This document shows positions 26,123 to 36,821 of a DNA stretch of 64,000 bases, in pieces. This DNA is from Aeromicrobium yanjiei. Its GTDB lineage: Bacteria > Actinomycetota > Actinomycetes > Propionibacteriales > Nocardioidaceae. The stretch is taken from NCBI RefSeq assembly GCF_009649075.1, contig NZ_CP045737.1:496001-560000 (forward strand), in the 5' to 3' direction. The stretch's first letter is position 1. Each line of letters begins with the position of its first letter. The notes under the pieces were generated by a model. It ran no database searches. It was not told where the DNA came from and saw nothing but the letters and a program-made list of their open reading frames with translations. A program made the position numbers and the translations under genes.

Positions 26123-26746
26123 ATGACGGACTACTACCAGGGATCACTGCTCGACGCGGGTGTCGAGCCGCAGATCGCGCGGTTGGCGCCCGAGCGCACC
26201 CTGCTGTCCGGTGGTGCGTGGGTCGACGTCCAGCCGGGATGGATCAGCGGCTCCGACGACGTGTTCCTGTCCCTGCAGGGCCAGGTGCCGTGGCGCGCCG
26301 ACAGCCGGGAGATGTACGACCGGGTGGTCGACGTGCCGCGCCTGCTGGCCCACTACGGCACCCGTGACGCGCTGCCCCACCCGCTGCTGCTGACCGCTCG
26401 CGAGATGCTGTCCGACCACTATGAGCCCGAGCTCGGCGAGCGGTTCGCGACGGCTGGCCTGTGCTACTACCGCGACGGCCGCGACAGCGTCGCGTGGCAC
26501 GGCGACCGCATCGGCCGTGGCCGGACGAACGACACGATGGTCGCGATCGTCTCGCTCGGTGCCGCTCGTCGGCTGTCGCTTCGCCCGAGCGGTGGCGGGC
26601 CGCAGATCGGCTTCGCCCTCGGCCATGGCGATCTCGTGGTCATGGGCGGGTCGTGCCAGCGCACCTGGGAGCACGCGATCCTCAAGACCGCCCGCCCCGT
26701 CGGCCCGCGCATCAGCGTCCAGTTCCGCCCCCGCGGAGTCCTCTGA
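26123..26746 (+). CDS. AlkB-like 2-oxoglutarate/Fe(II) dioxygenase
   Basis: 207 residues. The iron ligands appear as HGD in SVAWHGDRIGRG (H-x-D) and the distal His in QRTWEHAILKT; the 2-oxoglutarate-binding Arg is in GPRISVQFRPRG (R-x5-R). CYYRDGRDSVAWHGD is very close to AlkB-family alkylation-repair enzymes, which oxidatively remove methyl groups from DNA or RNA bases. TAGGCT at 26111-26116 supports the ATG. No ada or alkA gene is adjacent. Confidence 0.87.
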   Translation: MTDYYQGSLLDAGVEPQIARLAPERTLLSGGAWVDVQPGWISGSDDVFLSLQGQVPWRADSREMYDRVVDVPRLLAHYGTRDALPHPLLLTAREMLSDHYEPELGERFATAGLCYYRDGRDSVAWHGDRIGRGRTNDTMVAIVSLGAARRLSLRPSGGGPQIGFALGHGDLVVMGGSCQRTWEHAILKTARPVGPRISVQFRPRGVL

Positions 26747-26755
26747 CCCCTGCCC

Positions 26756-26818
26756 CCCGGGGCGGTGCGCCAGCGTCCACAAAAGCCCCGTGGCTGGACG
26801 CCAGCGCACCGCCCCGGG
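26756..26818. repeat. Palindromic element, copy 1 (upstream of the AbiEi-like gene)
   Basis: Perfect 15-base arms CCCGGGGCGGTGCGC (26756-26770) and GCGCACCGCCCCGGG (26804-26818), extended after a two-base mismatch by GCGTCCA/TGGACGC. The 18-mer TGGACGCCAGCGCACCGC (26795-26812) recurs exactly at 27866-27883. It follows the alkB stop by nine bases, so it could also terminate that transcript. Confidence 0.8.
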
Positions 26819-26904
26819 TCCACAGGGGGCTTGGGGGTGCGCGGTCGTGCACAGACGGTTGCCCGGGCCGTACGTCAGTGGCTGGACGGCCGCACGGTGG
26901 TGGG

Positions 26905-27909
26905 ATGCCCCGTCCTCTGCCAGTGCCGGATGAGCTCGCCTCTCGCCCCTTCACCGCGGCCGAGGCGCGTGCACTCGGCCTCAGCGAGAAGGTCCTGCGC
27001 GGTAGCCGATTCCGCCGGGTCTTCGTGCGGGTCTGGGTGCACCGCGACCACGTCATGACGCGGGAGGACTGGATAACGGCAGCCTCGCTCGCGGTCCCTG
27101 AGCGCGCGCACCTCAGCCACGTCACGAGGCTCCAGGCCCTGGGTCTCGACGTCGGGCCCGAGCGTCCATTTCACTTCACGGTGGCCGGCGACCTGCACAT
27201 CGCGCTCGACGACATGTTCGTCCATCGGACGGAGGTCCTGCCGCCCTTGGACAGCGTCGGTGTCACGCCGGCTGCGGCGTTCATCCAGTACTGCTCGACG
27301 GCTCGCCTGATCGACGCCATCAAGGTGGGCGACTGGCTCCTGTACCGCCAGTACGCGACGATCGTCGAGATCGCGGAGCTGGCCGCTCGCGATCCGTGGC
27401 GCCCGGGCGCGAGTCAGGCGCGTCGGGTCCTGCCTCACCTGGAGCCCCGATCACGCTCGTTGAAGGAGTCGGAGACGCGGGCGCTCGTGGTGTTCTCGGG
27501 CCTGCCCGTGCCCGAGTCCAACGTCGACCTGGTCGTCCGGGGGAAGTGGCTCGGGTGCGTCGATCTGCTGTTCCGGCTCTGGATGCTGGTCCTGGAGTAC
27601 GAGGGACGCCAGCACGCGGAGTCGATCGAGCAGTTCGGCAAGGATCTCGCCCGCTATGCCGGTTTCCGCGACGAATCGGTTGCGTACCTGCAGGTCACCA
27701 ATCCCATGCTCCAGCGCCCGCGGGCGCTGGTGGGCCGGGTGCACCGGATGCTCGTCGAGCGAGGCTACGACGGGCCGGAGCCGGTCTTCGCGAGGCGCTG
27801 GGCCTCGCTGTTCCGCCCCATCCCCTCGGAGGGCGGTGCGATGGCGTCCAGCAGAGTGGTGAAAGTGGACGCCAGCGCACCGCGCCGGGGGAGGGGGGTG
27901 CGGCCCTAG
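26905..27909 (+). CDS. AbiEi-antitoxin-like N-terminus with DUF559 (Vsr-like) endonuclease fold
   Basis: 334 residues. The N-terminus (about 10-60) resembles the AbiEi winged-helix domain (FTAAEARALGLSEKVLRGSRF). The C-terminal part (about 210-300) has CVDLLFRLWMLVLEYEGRQH followed by DLARYAGFRDESVAYLQV, the DUF559 pattern with putative D, E and Q/H metal residues. Such proteins are common, usually alone, in Nocardioidaceae-type genomes; their function is not established, and no AbiEii toxin is adjacent. The last about 25 residues (from GGAMASSRVV) are encoded by palindrome copy 2, so the native C-terminus may have been replaced. No strong ribosome site precedes the ATG at 26905. Confidence 0.72.
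   Translation: MPRPLPVPDELASRPFTAAEARALGLSEKVLRGSRFRRVFVRVWVHRDHVMTREDWITAASLAVPERAHLSHVTRLQALGLDVGPERPFHFTVAGDLHIALDDMFVHRTEVLPPLDSVGVTPAAAFIQYCSTARLIDAIKVGDWLLYRQYATIVEIAELAARDPWRPGASQARRVLPHLEPRSRSLKESETRALVVFSGLPVPESNVDLVVRGKWLGCVDLLFRLWMLVLEYEGRQHAESIEQFGKDLARYAGFRDESVAYLQVTNPMLQRPRALVGRVHRMLVERGYDGPEPVFARRWASLFRPIPSEGGAMASSRVVKVDASAPRRGRGVRP
27833..27883. repeat. Palindromic element, copy 2 (inside the 3' end of the AbiEi-like gene)
   Basis: 18-base arms with one mismatch: GCGGTGCGATGGCGTCCA (27833-27850) and TGGACGCCAGCGCACCGC (27866-27883), loop of 15 bases. The second arm is identical to part of copy 1 at 26795-26812. It is translated as roughly residues 310-327 of the protein and may also end transcription towards typA. 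Confidence 0.78.
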
Positions 27910-27912
27910 GGC

Positions 27913-29778
<1,866 letters not shown>

Positions 29779-29830
29779 GCGAAAAAAAGTCCTAAGCGTG
29801 GGGAATGCTCACCAAAGTCGGAGCCTTCCC

Positions 29831-29836
29831 ATTCTA
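29831..29836 (-). promoter_or_regulatory. -10 element for typA
   Basis: TAGAAT on the minus strand, 52 bases before the typA start codon. No clear -35 was found upstream. Confidence 0.45.
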
Positions 29837-29903
29837 CGGGTGCGAGCCCTCAGGGCACGAATCGCGGTGCAAAGCGGACAGCGGGAATGTCGTTGTGCCG
29901 TAA

Positions 29904-29944
29904 CAAATATTTCATTTGATCAAAGGTTGCGTGATGGTTAGCAT
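29904..29944 (+). promoter_or_regulatory. Promoter and operator candidates for the marR-efflux operon
   Basis: An AT-rich patch in a GC-rich genome. CAAAT (29904-29908) and ATTTG (29914-29918) form an inverted repeat, overlapped by the perfect palindrome TTTGATCAAA (29915-29924). TAGCAT (29939-29944) lies six bases before the GTG and is a plausible -10, so the palindromes sit where a -35 would be and MarR binding would block polymerase. Confidence 0.6.
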
Positions 29945-29950
29945 CTTCGG

Positions 29951-30418
29951 GTGACCACTCCGGACCAGCTCTACGGCGCGCTCGAGGAGTTCGTGATGCG
30001 CCTGATGTATCTCGCCGAGTCCGACGGCATGGACGCGATGGTCGACCTCGATCTCTCGTTCTCGCAGGCACGTACGTTGTTCCTGCTGGCGAAGAAGGCA
30101 GAGCCCATGTCGATCCACTCGATCGCGACTGAGCTCGGCCTGTCGGACGCCGCCACCGGCCGCAATGTCGAGCAGCTGCTGAAGCTCGACGTCGTCGAAC
30201 GCCGAGAGAGTCCCGACGACCGGAGGGTCAAGCTCGTCTCCCTCACTCCGGCCGGCGAGAAGCTCGCAGTCAGTCATGTGGACGCCAAGCGCGACTCCAT
30301 CCGCGCCTTCACGGCCACCCTCCCCGAAGAACAGCGCGCAGACCTGCACCGAGCGCTGTCCGCCATCCTTGCCGGCGGCACCCTCCGCCCGCTCAAGAAC
30401 CAGGAGCACTGCCTATGA
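29951..30418 (+). CDS. MarR-family transcriptional regulator
   Basis: 155 residues: a winged helix-turn-helix with SFSQARTLFLLAKKAEPMSIHSIATELGLSDAATGRNVEQLLKL (helices 2-4) and the wing ERRESPDDRRVKLVSLT, diagnostic DxRxxxLxLT-type MarR features. Expected to repress its own operon until a phenolic or drug-like ligand binds. It overlaps the MFS transporter by four bases (ATGA). The GTG start fits the TAGCAT hexamer six bases upstream. Confidence 0.9.
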   Translation: MTTPDQLYGALEEFVMRLMYLAESDGMDAMVDLDLSFSQARTLFLLAKKAEPMSIHSIATELGLSDAATGRNVEQLLKLDVVERRESPDDRRVKLVSLTPAGEKLAVSHVDAKRDSIRAFTATLPEEQRADLHRALSAILAGGTLRPLKNQEHCL

Positions 30419-32031
30419 CCGCCCCCACCGAGCCGTTGTCCGAGGACGACGACAAGATCACCCCTGATCTGCTCAAGATCGCCGGAGTCGTCGTGCTCGG
30501 CGCGATCATGTCGATCCTGGACGTCACGGTCGTCAACGTCGCCCTGCCGACGTTCCAGACCGAGCTGTCGGACGGCGACGAGCCGCTGGCCTACTCGACC
30601 GTCGCCTGGACGGCGACGGCGTACATGCTCGCGCTGGCGGCGGTCATCCCGCTGACCGGCTGGGCCGCCGACCGGTTCGGCACCAAGCGCCTCTACATGA
30701 CCGCGATCGCGTTGTTCACGATCGGCTCGCTGCTGTGCGCGACGGCCTGGAACATCGAGGCGCTGATCGGCTTCCGCGTCCTGCAGGGCCTCGGCGGCGG
30801 CATGCTGATGCCGCTCGGCATGACGATCATGACCAAGGCCGCAGGCCCGCACCGCATGGGCCGCCTCATGGCGATCCTCGGCGTCCCGATGCTGCTCGGC
30901 CCCATCATGGGCCCGATCCTCGGCGGCATCCTGATCGATGCTGCGTCGTGGCACTGGGTGTTCCTGATCAACCTGCCGATCGGTCTCATCGGCCTGGCGT
31001 ACGCCGCGCGCGTGCTGCCCAAGGACGCGCCTGAGCCGAGCGAGTCGCTCGACGTCATCGGCATGATCCTGCTCTCGCCGGGTCTGGCCGCACTGCTGTA
31101 CGGCGTCTCCTCGATCCCCGAGGAGGGCACCGTCCTGGCGGTGAAGGTCCTCGCACCGGCCATCATCGGCCTCGCGCTGATCGTCGGATTCGTGTTCTGG
31201 TCGTTCAAGCCCAAGCACCCGCTGCTCGACCTGCGGCTGTTCCGGGATCGCAACCTGACCCTCTCGATCATCACGATGTTCCTGTTCGCCTCGGCGTTCT
31301 TCGGTGCGCTGCTTCTGGTGCCGACCTACTTCCAGCAGGTCGACGGCTACTCGGTGAAGAAGGCCGGCCTGCTCATCGCCGCACAGGGCGTCGGCGCGAT
31401 GCTGACGATGCCGATCGCCGGCGCGCTCAGCGACCGGATCCCGGTCGGGCGCATCGTCCCGTTCGGCTTCCTCGGCATCCTGGTGGGCTTGTTCGGCGTC
31501 GCGCAGAGCACGGACCCCGGCACGTCCGACTGGACGATCATGGGGTGGCTGTTCGTGACCGGCCTCGGTATGGGCTCGACGATGATGCCGCTGTTCACGG
31601 CTGCCCTCAAGACCCTCAAGGCCTCGGACGTGGCCCGCGGGTCGACATTGCTCAACGTGACGCAGCAGGTGGCCAGCGCCGCCGGCATCGCGACGATCTC
31701 GGTCGTCCTGACCAATGCGATGAAGAGCGGCGACGTCATCGCCGGCTCGGAGAAGCTGCCCGGTGTCGAGGGTGGCCTGACGCCCGCACAGCTCGCGGCG
31801 GGATCGCACACCGAGCAGGGCGCAGGTGTCGTCGACATGCTGCAGGTGCCCGGATCGGTCCTGCAGCAGGGTTTCCAGGACCTGGCCGACGCGTTCTCGA
31901 CGTCGTACTGGGTGGCCTTCGCGGTGCTCGTCGTGACGCTCGTCCCGGTCGCGTTCCTCCCCCGCAAGAAGCAGGAGTCGCACCTGCTCGACGACGAGGA
32001 CGGCGCGACGCCGCCGATCATGATGCACTGA
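30415..32031 (+). CDS. MFS drug efflux transporter, DHA2 (EmrB/QacA) family
   Basis: 538 residues with about 14 membrane helices. Family motifs: [16 protein letters not shown] in helix 1 (motif D1), [13 protein letters not shown] (motif A) and [17 protein letters not shown] (motif B/C area), ending in a charged cytoplasmic tail. It should export hydrophobic or cationic drugs by proton antiport. Its control by the coupled MarR regulator is inferred from the overlap. A strong terminator follows 12 bases after the stop. Confidence 0.92.
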   Translation: MTAPTEPLSEDDDKITPDLLKIAGVVVLGAIMSILDVTVVNVALPTFQTELSDGDEPLAYSTVAWTATAYMLALAAVIPLTGWAADRFGTKRLYMTAIALFTIGSLLCATAWNIEALIGFRVLQGLGGGMLMPLGMTIMTKAAGPHRMGRLMAILGVPMLLGPIMGPILGGILIDAASWHWVFLINLPIGLIGLAYAARVLPKDAPEPSESLDVIGMILLSPGLAALLYGVSSIPEEGTVLAVKVLAPAIIGLALIVGFVFWSFKPKHPLLDLRLFRDRNLTLSIITMFLFASAFFGALLLVPTYFQQVDGYSVKKAGLLIAAQGVGAMLTMPIAGALSDRIPVGRIVPFGFLGILVGLFGVAQSTDPGTSDWTIMGWLFVTGLGMGSTMMPLFTAALKTLKASDVARGSTLLNVTQQVASAAGIATISVVLTNAMKSGDVIAGSEKLPGVEGGLTPAQLAAGSHTEQGAGVVDMLQVPGSVLQQGFQDLADAFSTSYWVAFAVLVVTLVPVAFLPRKKQESHLLDDEDGATPPIMMH

Positions 32032-32042
32032 CCCACCCCTTC

Positions 32043-32082
32043 GACGAGACCCCCACCGGAACCATCCGGTGGGGGTCTCGTC
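32043..32082. terminator. Hairpin terminator after the MFS gene
   Basis: Perfect 18-bp arms beginning GACGAGACCCCCACCGGA around the loop ACCA, lying between the convergent MFS and SDR genes. Confidence 0.9.
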
Positions 32083-32108
32083 GTCCTGGCAGGGCTCGGT
32101 CCGGGGGC

Positions 32109-32846
32109 TCAGCCCTCCCGGTGCACCTTCCACGAGGCGGCCTGCGCGAGCGGCTTCAGCACCATCAGGTCGACGTTGACGTGCTGCGGGCGCGTCGCGA
32201 CCCAGGTGATCGCGTCGGCGATGTCCTCGGCGACCAGCGGCTCGCGCACCCCGGCGTACACGGAGTCGGCCTTGTCGGCGTCGCCGCTGAACCGGTTGAG
32301 GCTGAACTCGTCGGTGCGGACCATGCCGGGCGCGATCTCGGTGACCCGCACCGGCTGCCCGTTCAGCTCGAGGCGCAGGGTCTCGGTCATGGCCGCGACG
32401 CCGTGCTTGGCCGCGACGTACCCGCCCCCGCCGACGTACGGCGTGTGGCCGGCGATCGAGCCGAGGTTGAGCAGTGTGCCGGCGCCGCTCGCGACCAGCG
32501 CCGGCAGGAGCGCGCGGGTCACCAGCAGCGTGCCCACGACGTTGACCTCGTACATCCGTCGCCAGTCGTCGGGATCGGACACCGCCACGTGGTCCGTGCC
32601 GATCGCCCCGCCCGCGTTGTTGACCAGCAGGTCGAGCGAGGGGCCGACCGTCTCGGCGAGCGCCGCGACCTGCGACTCGTCGGTGACGTCGCACGTCACG
32701 GCGGTGCCGCCGATCTCGGCGGCGAGCGGCTCGATGCGCTCGGTGCGCCGGGCGACGCAGAAGACGTGGAATCCGGCGGCGGACAGGGATCGGGCGGTGG
32801 CGGCGCCGATGCCACTGCTGGCTCCGGTCACGACGGCTGTGGGCAT
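32109..32846 (-). CDS. Short-chain dehydrogenase/reductase
   Basis: 245 residues of classical SDR type: [13 protein letters not shown] (cofactor site), [12 protein letters not shown], catalytic Ser in [13 protein letters not shown] and the YVAAK pair. The residues after the glycine loop (CVARRTERI) contain arginines, favouring NADP(H). It is most like the YdfG/serine-3-dehydrogenase group of 3-hydroxy acid dehydrogenases, but the substrate cannot be read. CACGAT six bases before the ATG is a weak leaderless -10. It diverges from mshA. Confidence 0.87.
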   Translation of the reverse strand: MPTAVVTGASSGIGAATARSLSAAGFHVFCVARRTERIEPLAAEIGGTAVTCDVTDESQVAALAETVGPSLDLLVNNAGGAIGTDHVAVSDPDDWRRMYEVNVVGTLLVTRALLPALVASGAGTLLNLGSIAGHTPYVGGGGYVAAKHGVAAMTETLRLELNGQPVRVTEIAPGMVRTDEFSLNRFSGDADKADSVYAGVREPLVAEDIADAITWVATRPQHVNVDLMVLKPLAQAASWKVHREG

Positions 32847-32936
32847 GGGGCCATCGTGGCAGACCCGCGCACGCCCAGCACTGGGGAGGACGGAGTGGGA
32901 GTCAGGTGGGACGATGGATCCGAAAGGCGGGTGCAC

Positions 32937-34190
32937 ATGCTCCAGCGGATTGCCATGCTCTCGGCGCACACCTCGCCGCTCGAGCAACCCGGCGACGGGG
33001 ACGCCGGCGGCATGAACGTGTACGTCATCGAGCTGTCCCGCCAGCTGGCCGCCCGGGGGATCGAGGTCGAGATCTTCACCCGCGCGACCTCGCGCCACCA
33101 GCCCGCGGTGCACGTCCCCGAGCCGGGCATCACGGTGCACCACGTCGCCGCGGGACCGTTCGAGGGCCTGGAGAAGAACGACCTGCCCTCGCAGCTGTGC
33201 TCCTTCGTCCGCGACGTGCTGCGCGCAGAGGTCGAGCGCGAGCCGGGGCACTTCGACCTCGTGCACTCGCACTACTGGCTCTCGGGACAGGTCGGCACCG
33301 TCGCCCGGGAACGGTGGAACGTCCCGCTCGTGCACACGATGCACACGATGGCCAAGGTCAAGAACGCGATGCTCGCCGAGGGGGACGCCGCCGAGCCGAT
33401 CGGTCGCATCCGTGGCGAGGAGGAGATCGTCCGTCTGGCCGACCGCCTCATCGCCAACACCGAGGAGGAGCGCCGCGAGCTCATCGAGCTCTACGGCGCG
33501 GAGCCGGACCGGGTCGCGGTCGTGCACCCGGGGGTCGACGTGAACGTGTTCCGTCCCGGGCAGCAGGCCGAGGTGCGCCGGCGCCTGGGGATAGCCGAGG
33601 ACGCTGCGGTGCTGCTCTTCGCCGGACGGATCCAGCCGCTCAAGGCGCCAGACGTCGTGCTGCGTGCCGCCGCGGTCCTGCTCGAGCGTGATCCGTCCCT
33701 GCGCGAACGACTCGTCGTCGCGGTCGTGGGCGGCGCGTCCGGATCGGGTCTCGAGCGCCCGACCGCGCTGTCGGACCTGGCCGTCGAGCTCGGCCTGGCC
33801 GATGTCGTCAGGTTCGTCCCCACGGTGGGTCAGCGGGTGCTCGCGGACTGGTACGTCGCCGCCTCGGTGGTCTGCGTGCCGTCGCACAACGAGTCGTTCG
33901 GCCTGGTCGCGATCGAGGCCCAGGCCTGCGGCACGCCGGTCGTGGCGGCGCGTGTCGGCGGCCTCGCGACGGCCGTGTCGGATGGTGTCACGGGCGTCTT
34001 GGTCGACGGGCACGACCCGGCCGACTACGCCTCGGCGCTGCACCGTCTGCTCACCGACCGCGAGCTGCGCGACGCGATGAGCCACAAGGCCGTCCGCCAC
34101 GCCGAGGGATTCGGCTGGGACGTGACCGCAGACCGTACGCTCGGCGTCTACGAGCAGGCCGTCACCACCCGCAGGGAGTCCCACGCATGA
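32937..34190 (+). CDS. mshA: D-inositol-3-phosphate glycosyltransferase (MshA)
   Basis: First step of mycothiol synthesis: transfers GlcNAc from UDP-GlcNAc to inositol-3-phosphate. 417 residues, GT-B fold. Diagnostic segments: [22 protein letters not shown], the [14 protein letters not shown] region, [39 protein letters not shown] and [20 protein letters not shown]. The ATG at 32937 gives the usual N-terminus ([11 protein letters not shown]); an in-frame GTG lies two codons upstream. It overlaps the YbjN gene (ATGA). Confidence 0.94.
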   Translation: MLQRIAMLSAHTSPLEQPGDGDAGGMNVYVIELSRQLAARGIEVEIFTRATSRHQPAVHVPEPGITVHHVAAGPFEGLEKNDLPSQLCSFVRDVLRAEVEREPGHFDLVHSHYWLSGQVGTVARERWNVPLVHTMHTMAKVKNAMLAEGDAAEPIGRIRGEEEIVRLADRLIANTEEERRELIELYGAEPDRVAVVHPGVDVNVFRPGQQAEVRRRLGIAEDAAVLLFAGRIQPLKAPDVVLRAAAVLLERDPSLRERLVVAVVGGASGSGLERPTALSDLAVELGLADVVRFVPTVGQRVLADWYVAASVVCVPSHNESFGLVAIEAQACGTPVVAARVGGLATAVSDGVTGVLVDGHDPADYASALHRLLTDRELRDAMSHKAVRHAEGFGWDVTADRTLGVYEQAVTTRRESHA

Positions 34191-34672
34191 GCCCGATCGC
34201 CGTCCGCGACGTCATCGTCGACACGCTCGAGGCAGCAGACCTCGCCTACACCGAGCATCGCCCCGGCACGTTCGAGGTGATCCTGCCGGGCGAGCGCAAG
34301 CTGCAGACGACCTGTCGGCTCGAGGTGGGCAAGCACTCCCTCGGCATCCACGCGTTCGTGGCCCGCAACCCCGACGAGAACCACCAGGTCGTCTACCGGT
34401 GGCTGCTCGAGCGCAACCTCAAGATGTTCGGCGTCGCGTTCGCGGTCGACTCCGCGGGCGACATCTACCTCGACGGACGCCTGCCGCTCGGCGCCGTGAC
34501 TCCCGACGAGCTGGACCGGGTGCTGGGCGCGGTCCTGACCTATGCCGACGAGTCGTTCAACACGATCCTCGAGCTCGGATTCGCCTCGTCCATCCGCAAG
34601 GAGTGGCAGTGGCGCGAGTCCCGGGGCGAGTCGACCCGCAACCTCGACGCGTTCAAGCACCTGAAGCCGTAG
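34187..34672 (+). CDS. YbjN domain protein
   Basis: 161 residues with the YbjN/type III secretion chaperone-like fold: an N-terminal helix [17 protein letters not shown], a central [32 protein letters not shown] and a helical C-terminus [20 protein letters not shown]. Mycobacteria place the same family directly after mshA. Its molecular role is not established. Four-base overlap with mshA indicates co-expression with mycothiol synthesis. Confidence 0.85.
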   Translation: MSPIAVRDVIVDTLEAADLAYTEHRPGTFEVILPGERKLQTTCRLEVGKHSLGIHAFVARNPDENHQVVYRWLLERNLKMFGVAFAVDSAGDIYLDGRLPLGAVTPDELDRVLGAVLTYADESFNTILELGFASSIRKEWQWRESRGESTRNLDAFKHLKP

Positions 34673-34708
34673 GCGTGCGGCAACCGCCGCTCGCGTAGCG
34701 TGGGGCGC

Positions 34709-35374
34709 GTGAAGGTCATCGTTTTCGCCGATGTGACGGACCCGTGGTCGTACATCGGGTCGACCCGGTTCGAGCGTGCCGCCGCGATGTTCTCGATCCT
34801 GACGGGGGAGCCCGTCGAGGTCACCTACCGGGCGTTCCAGGTCGAGCCCGACGAGCCGAGCGACGGCCGGCTGCTGCTCGACGCGCTGGACGAGCGCCTC
34901 GGCGGCCGCGACAAGGTCGAGCTGGTCAACGCGCAGGTCACCGCGGCAGCACGCATCACCGGCATCGATCTCAACTTCGAGGAGGCCGTCCAGGCCGGCT
35001 CGTTCGACGCATGGCGGCTGCTGACGTGGGCCGACGAGTCCGGACCGGGGTTCCAGCGCGATCTGCTCCACCAGCTGTGGCGGGCGCACTTCCTGGAGGG
35101 GGCCGACATCGGCGACCCCTTCGCCCTCGCGACCCGTGCCGCCCTGGTGGGGCTGGACCTCGAGACCGCCGAGGCCCTGCTCGCGAGCACCGAGTACGCC
35201 GACGAGGTGCGCACCCAGGTCGAGACGGGCCGCTCGCTGGGAATCGCCCAGCTGCCCTACGTGGTGATCGAGCAGCAGTGGACGCTCGCCGGCATCCAGT
35301 CGCAGAACGACTACGTGCAGGCGTTGCACCAGATCCACACCGAGCTCAAGGACGCGGACCCGGAGCCCGAATGA
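34709..35374 (+). CDS. DsbA/FrnE-like thioredoxin-fold protein lacking the redox cysteines
   Basis: 221 residues of the DsbA-like FrnE/HCCA-isomerase family, with a helical insertion (about 55-150) and the closing GRSLGIAQLPYVVIEQQW (cis-proline loop) and GIQSQNDYVQAL. The active-site stretch reads ADVTDPWSYIGSTRF: the CPWC of FrnE is replaced, and no cysteine remains in the protein. It is thus unlikely to be a disulfide oxidase; binding of a thiol cofactor, perhaps mycothiol given mshA nearby, is conceivable. TAGCGT at 34696-34701 is seven bases before the GTG at 34709, which decides this start over GTG 34700. Confidence 0.8.
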   Translation: MKVIVFADVTDPWSYIGSTRFERAAAMFSILTGEPVEVTYRAFQVEPDEPSDGRLLLDALDERLGGRDKVELVNAQVTAAARITGIDLNFEEAVQAGSFDAWRLLTWADESGPGFQRDLLHQLWRAHFLEGADIGDPFALATRAALVGLDLETAEALLASTEYADEVRTQVETGRSLGIAQLPYVVIEQQWTLAGIQSQNDYVQALHQIHTELKDADPEPE

Positions 35375-35399
35375 CGCCCGGACGCAATAGGCTCGGAGC

Positions 35400-36143
35400 A
35401 TGAGCACCTTGATCCTCCTGCGCCACGGCCACAGCGAGTGGAACGCCAAGAACCTCTTCACCGGCTGGGTCGACGTCGACCTCAACGAACAGGGTGTCGA
35501 GGAGGCCGTCAAGGGCGCCTCGATGCTGGCCGAGGCAGGCCTGCTGCCCGATGTTTCCCACACGTCCCTGCTGCGCCGCGCGATCCGCACCTCGCAGATC
35601 GTCCTGGACGGCATCGACCGCCACTGGATCCCGGTCAAGCGCTCGTGGCGGCTCAACGAGCGCCACTACGGCGCGCTGCAGGGCAAGGACAAGAAGGCCA
35701 CGCTGGAGCAGTACGGCGAGGAGCAGTTCATGACCTGGCGCCGGTCGTACGACGTCCCGCCGCCGCCGCTCGCCGACGACGCCGAGTTCAGCCAGGCCGA
35801 GGACCCCCGCTACGCGGCCCTGCCCGATGAGCTCCTGCCGCGCACCGAGTGCCTGGCCGACGTCCTCGACCGGATGCTGCCCTACTGGTACGACTCGATC
35901 GTGCCCGATCTGCTCGACCACCGCACGGTCCTGGTCACGGCCCACGGCAACTCGCTGCGGGCGCTCGTCAAGCACCTCGACGGGCTGAGCGAGGAGGCCG
36001 TGGTGGGTCTCAACATCCCCACCGGCATCCCGCTCGTCTACGACCTCGACGCCGATCTGCGCCCGACGATTGCGGGCGGGACGTACCTCGACCCGGCCGC
36101 CGCGGAGGCCGCGATCGCCGCCGTCGCCAACCAGGGGCGCTAG
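35400..36143 (+). CDS. gpmA: 2,3-bisphosphoglycerate-dependent phosphoglycerate mutase
   Basis: Interconverts 3- and 2-phosphoglycerate in glycolysis. 247 residues, family length. The phospho-His is in [44 protein letters not shown] and [16 protein letters not shown] are all present. A TAGGCT at 35388-35393, six bases before the ATG, suggests a leaderless mRNA. Its TAG stop shares bases (CTAG) with the stop of the convergent gene. Confidence 0.96.
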   Translation: MSTLILLRHGHSEWNAKNLFTGWVDVDLNEQGVEEAVKGASMLAEAGLLPDVSHTSLLRRAIRTSQIVLDGIDRHWIPVKRSWRLNERHYGALQGKDKKATLEQYGEEQFMTWRRSYDVPPPPLADDAEFSQAEDPRYAALPDELLPRTECLADVLDRMLPYWYDSIVPDLLDHRTVLVTAHGNSLRALVKHLDGLSEEAVVGLNIPTGIPLVYDLDADLRPTIAGGTYLDPAAAEAAIAAVANQGR

Positions 36144-36724
36144 CCGGCCGGCTCGGTTGCGCGCTCCTGGCCCAGTGCACGTGAGAGCCGTTCGAACTGA
36201 CCCTGGCGCCAGCGCCAGAGCCGGTCGAGGCCCCACGCGCTGACGACCACCAGCACCGTGAGGAGACCCAGGACAGGGAGGATGAAGATCAGGTAGGACG
36301 CCGTGCCGCGCACGAGGATGGTGCCGATGGCGGCGACGACGGCGGCGAGCATGAGGGACCACCAGATCAGGTGCACCCGGCGGCCCTCGCGGATGAATCG
36401 CAGCTGCTTGCGCACCACGGGGCGCCACCTCTCGACGTCCGCTCCCTCGGGGACGACGCCCGTCCGGTACGCCTGACGGTAGAGGCTGAGCTGGCCCCTG
36501 CCCCCGAGACGGCGGCGCTGGACGAGGGCACCGACCGGGACGAGCGGCAGGGACACGAGGATGAAGAGCCAGGAGATGAGGCTCCGGTCCGAAGCGGGGT
36601 CCAGATCGAAGATGGACGCGACCAGCAGATGTCCGAGCGCGTACAGACCTGCGCACAGCGCGATCCCTGCGGTCCACCTGAGGACGCCGTGCTGCCGGTT
36701 CCACCACTGCGGCATCGACCGCAT
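36140..36724 (-). CDS. Hypothetical membrane protein
   Basis: 194 residues with four hydrophobic helices (about 17-35, 45-65, 115-135 and 140-160). A polar central part contains [34 protein letters not shown] and the C-terminus is basic. No family recognised, though small Arg-rich four-helix proteins of this shape are common in actinobacteria. The first of two nearby in-frame ATGs (36724) was chosen. Its TAG stop is interleaved with the gpmA stop. Confidence 0.68.
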   Translation of the reverse strand: MRSMPQWWNRQHGVLRWTAGIALCAGLYALGHLLVASIFDLDPASDRSLISWLFILVSLPLVPVGALVQRRRLGGRGQLSLYRQAYRTGVVPEGADVERWRPVVRKQLRFIREGRRVHLIWWSLMLAAVVAAIGTILVRGTASYLIFILPVLGLLTVLVVVSAWGLDRLWRWRQGQFERLSRALGQERATEPAG

Positions 36725-36821
36725 GCCTGCCCCCTGACCGCGCCCGAGGTGCCGGGAGCGTGACCCGAGTATCCCGGACGGCGGGGAGCATCCGCAGCCG
36801 GTTCCCGCAGGGAGGTCGGGG

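Noticed and set aside
26905-27909. Complete AbiE toxin-antitoxin system or restriction system
   Set aside because: No AbiEii nucleotidyltransferase toxin or methyltransferase is adjacent; only one gene is present.
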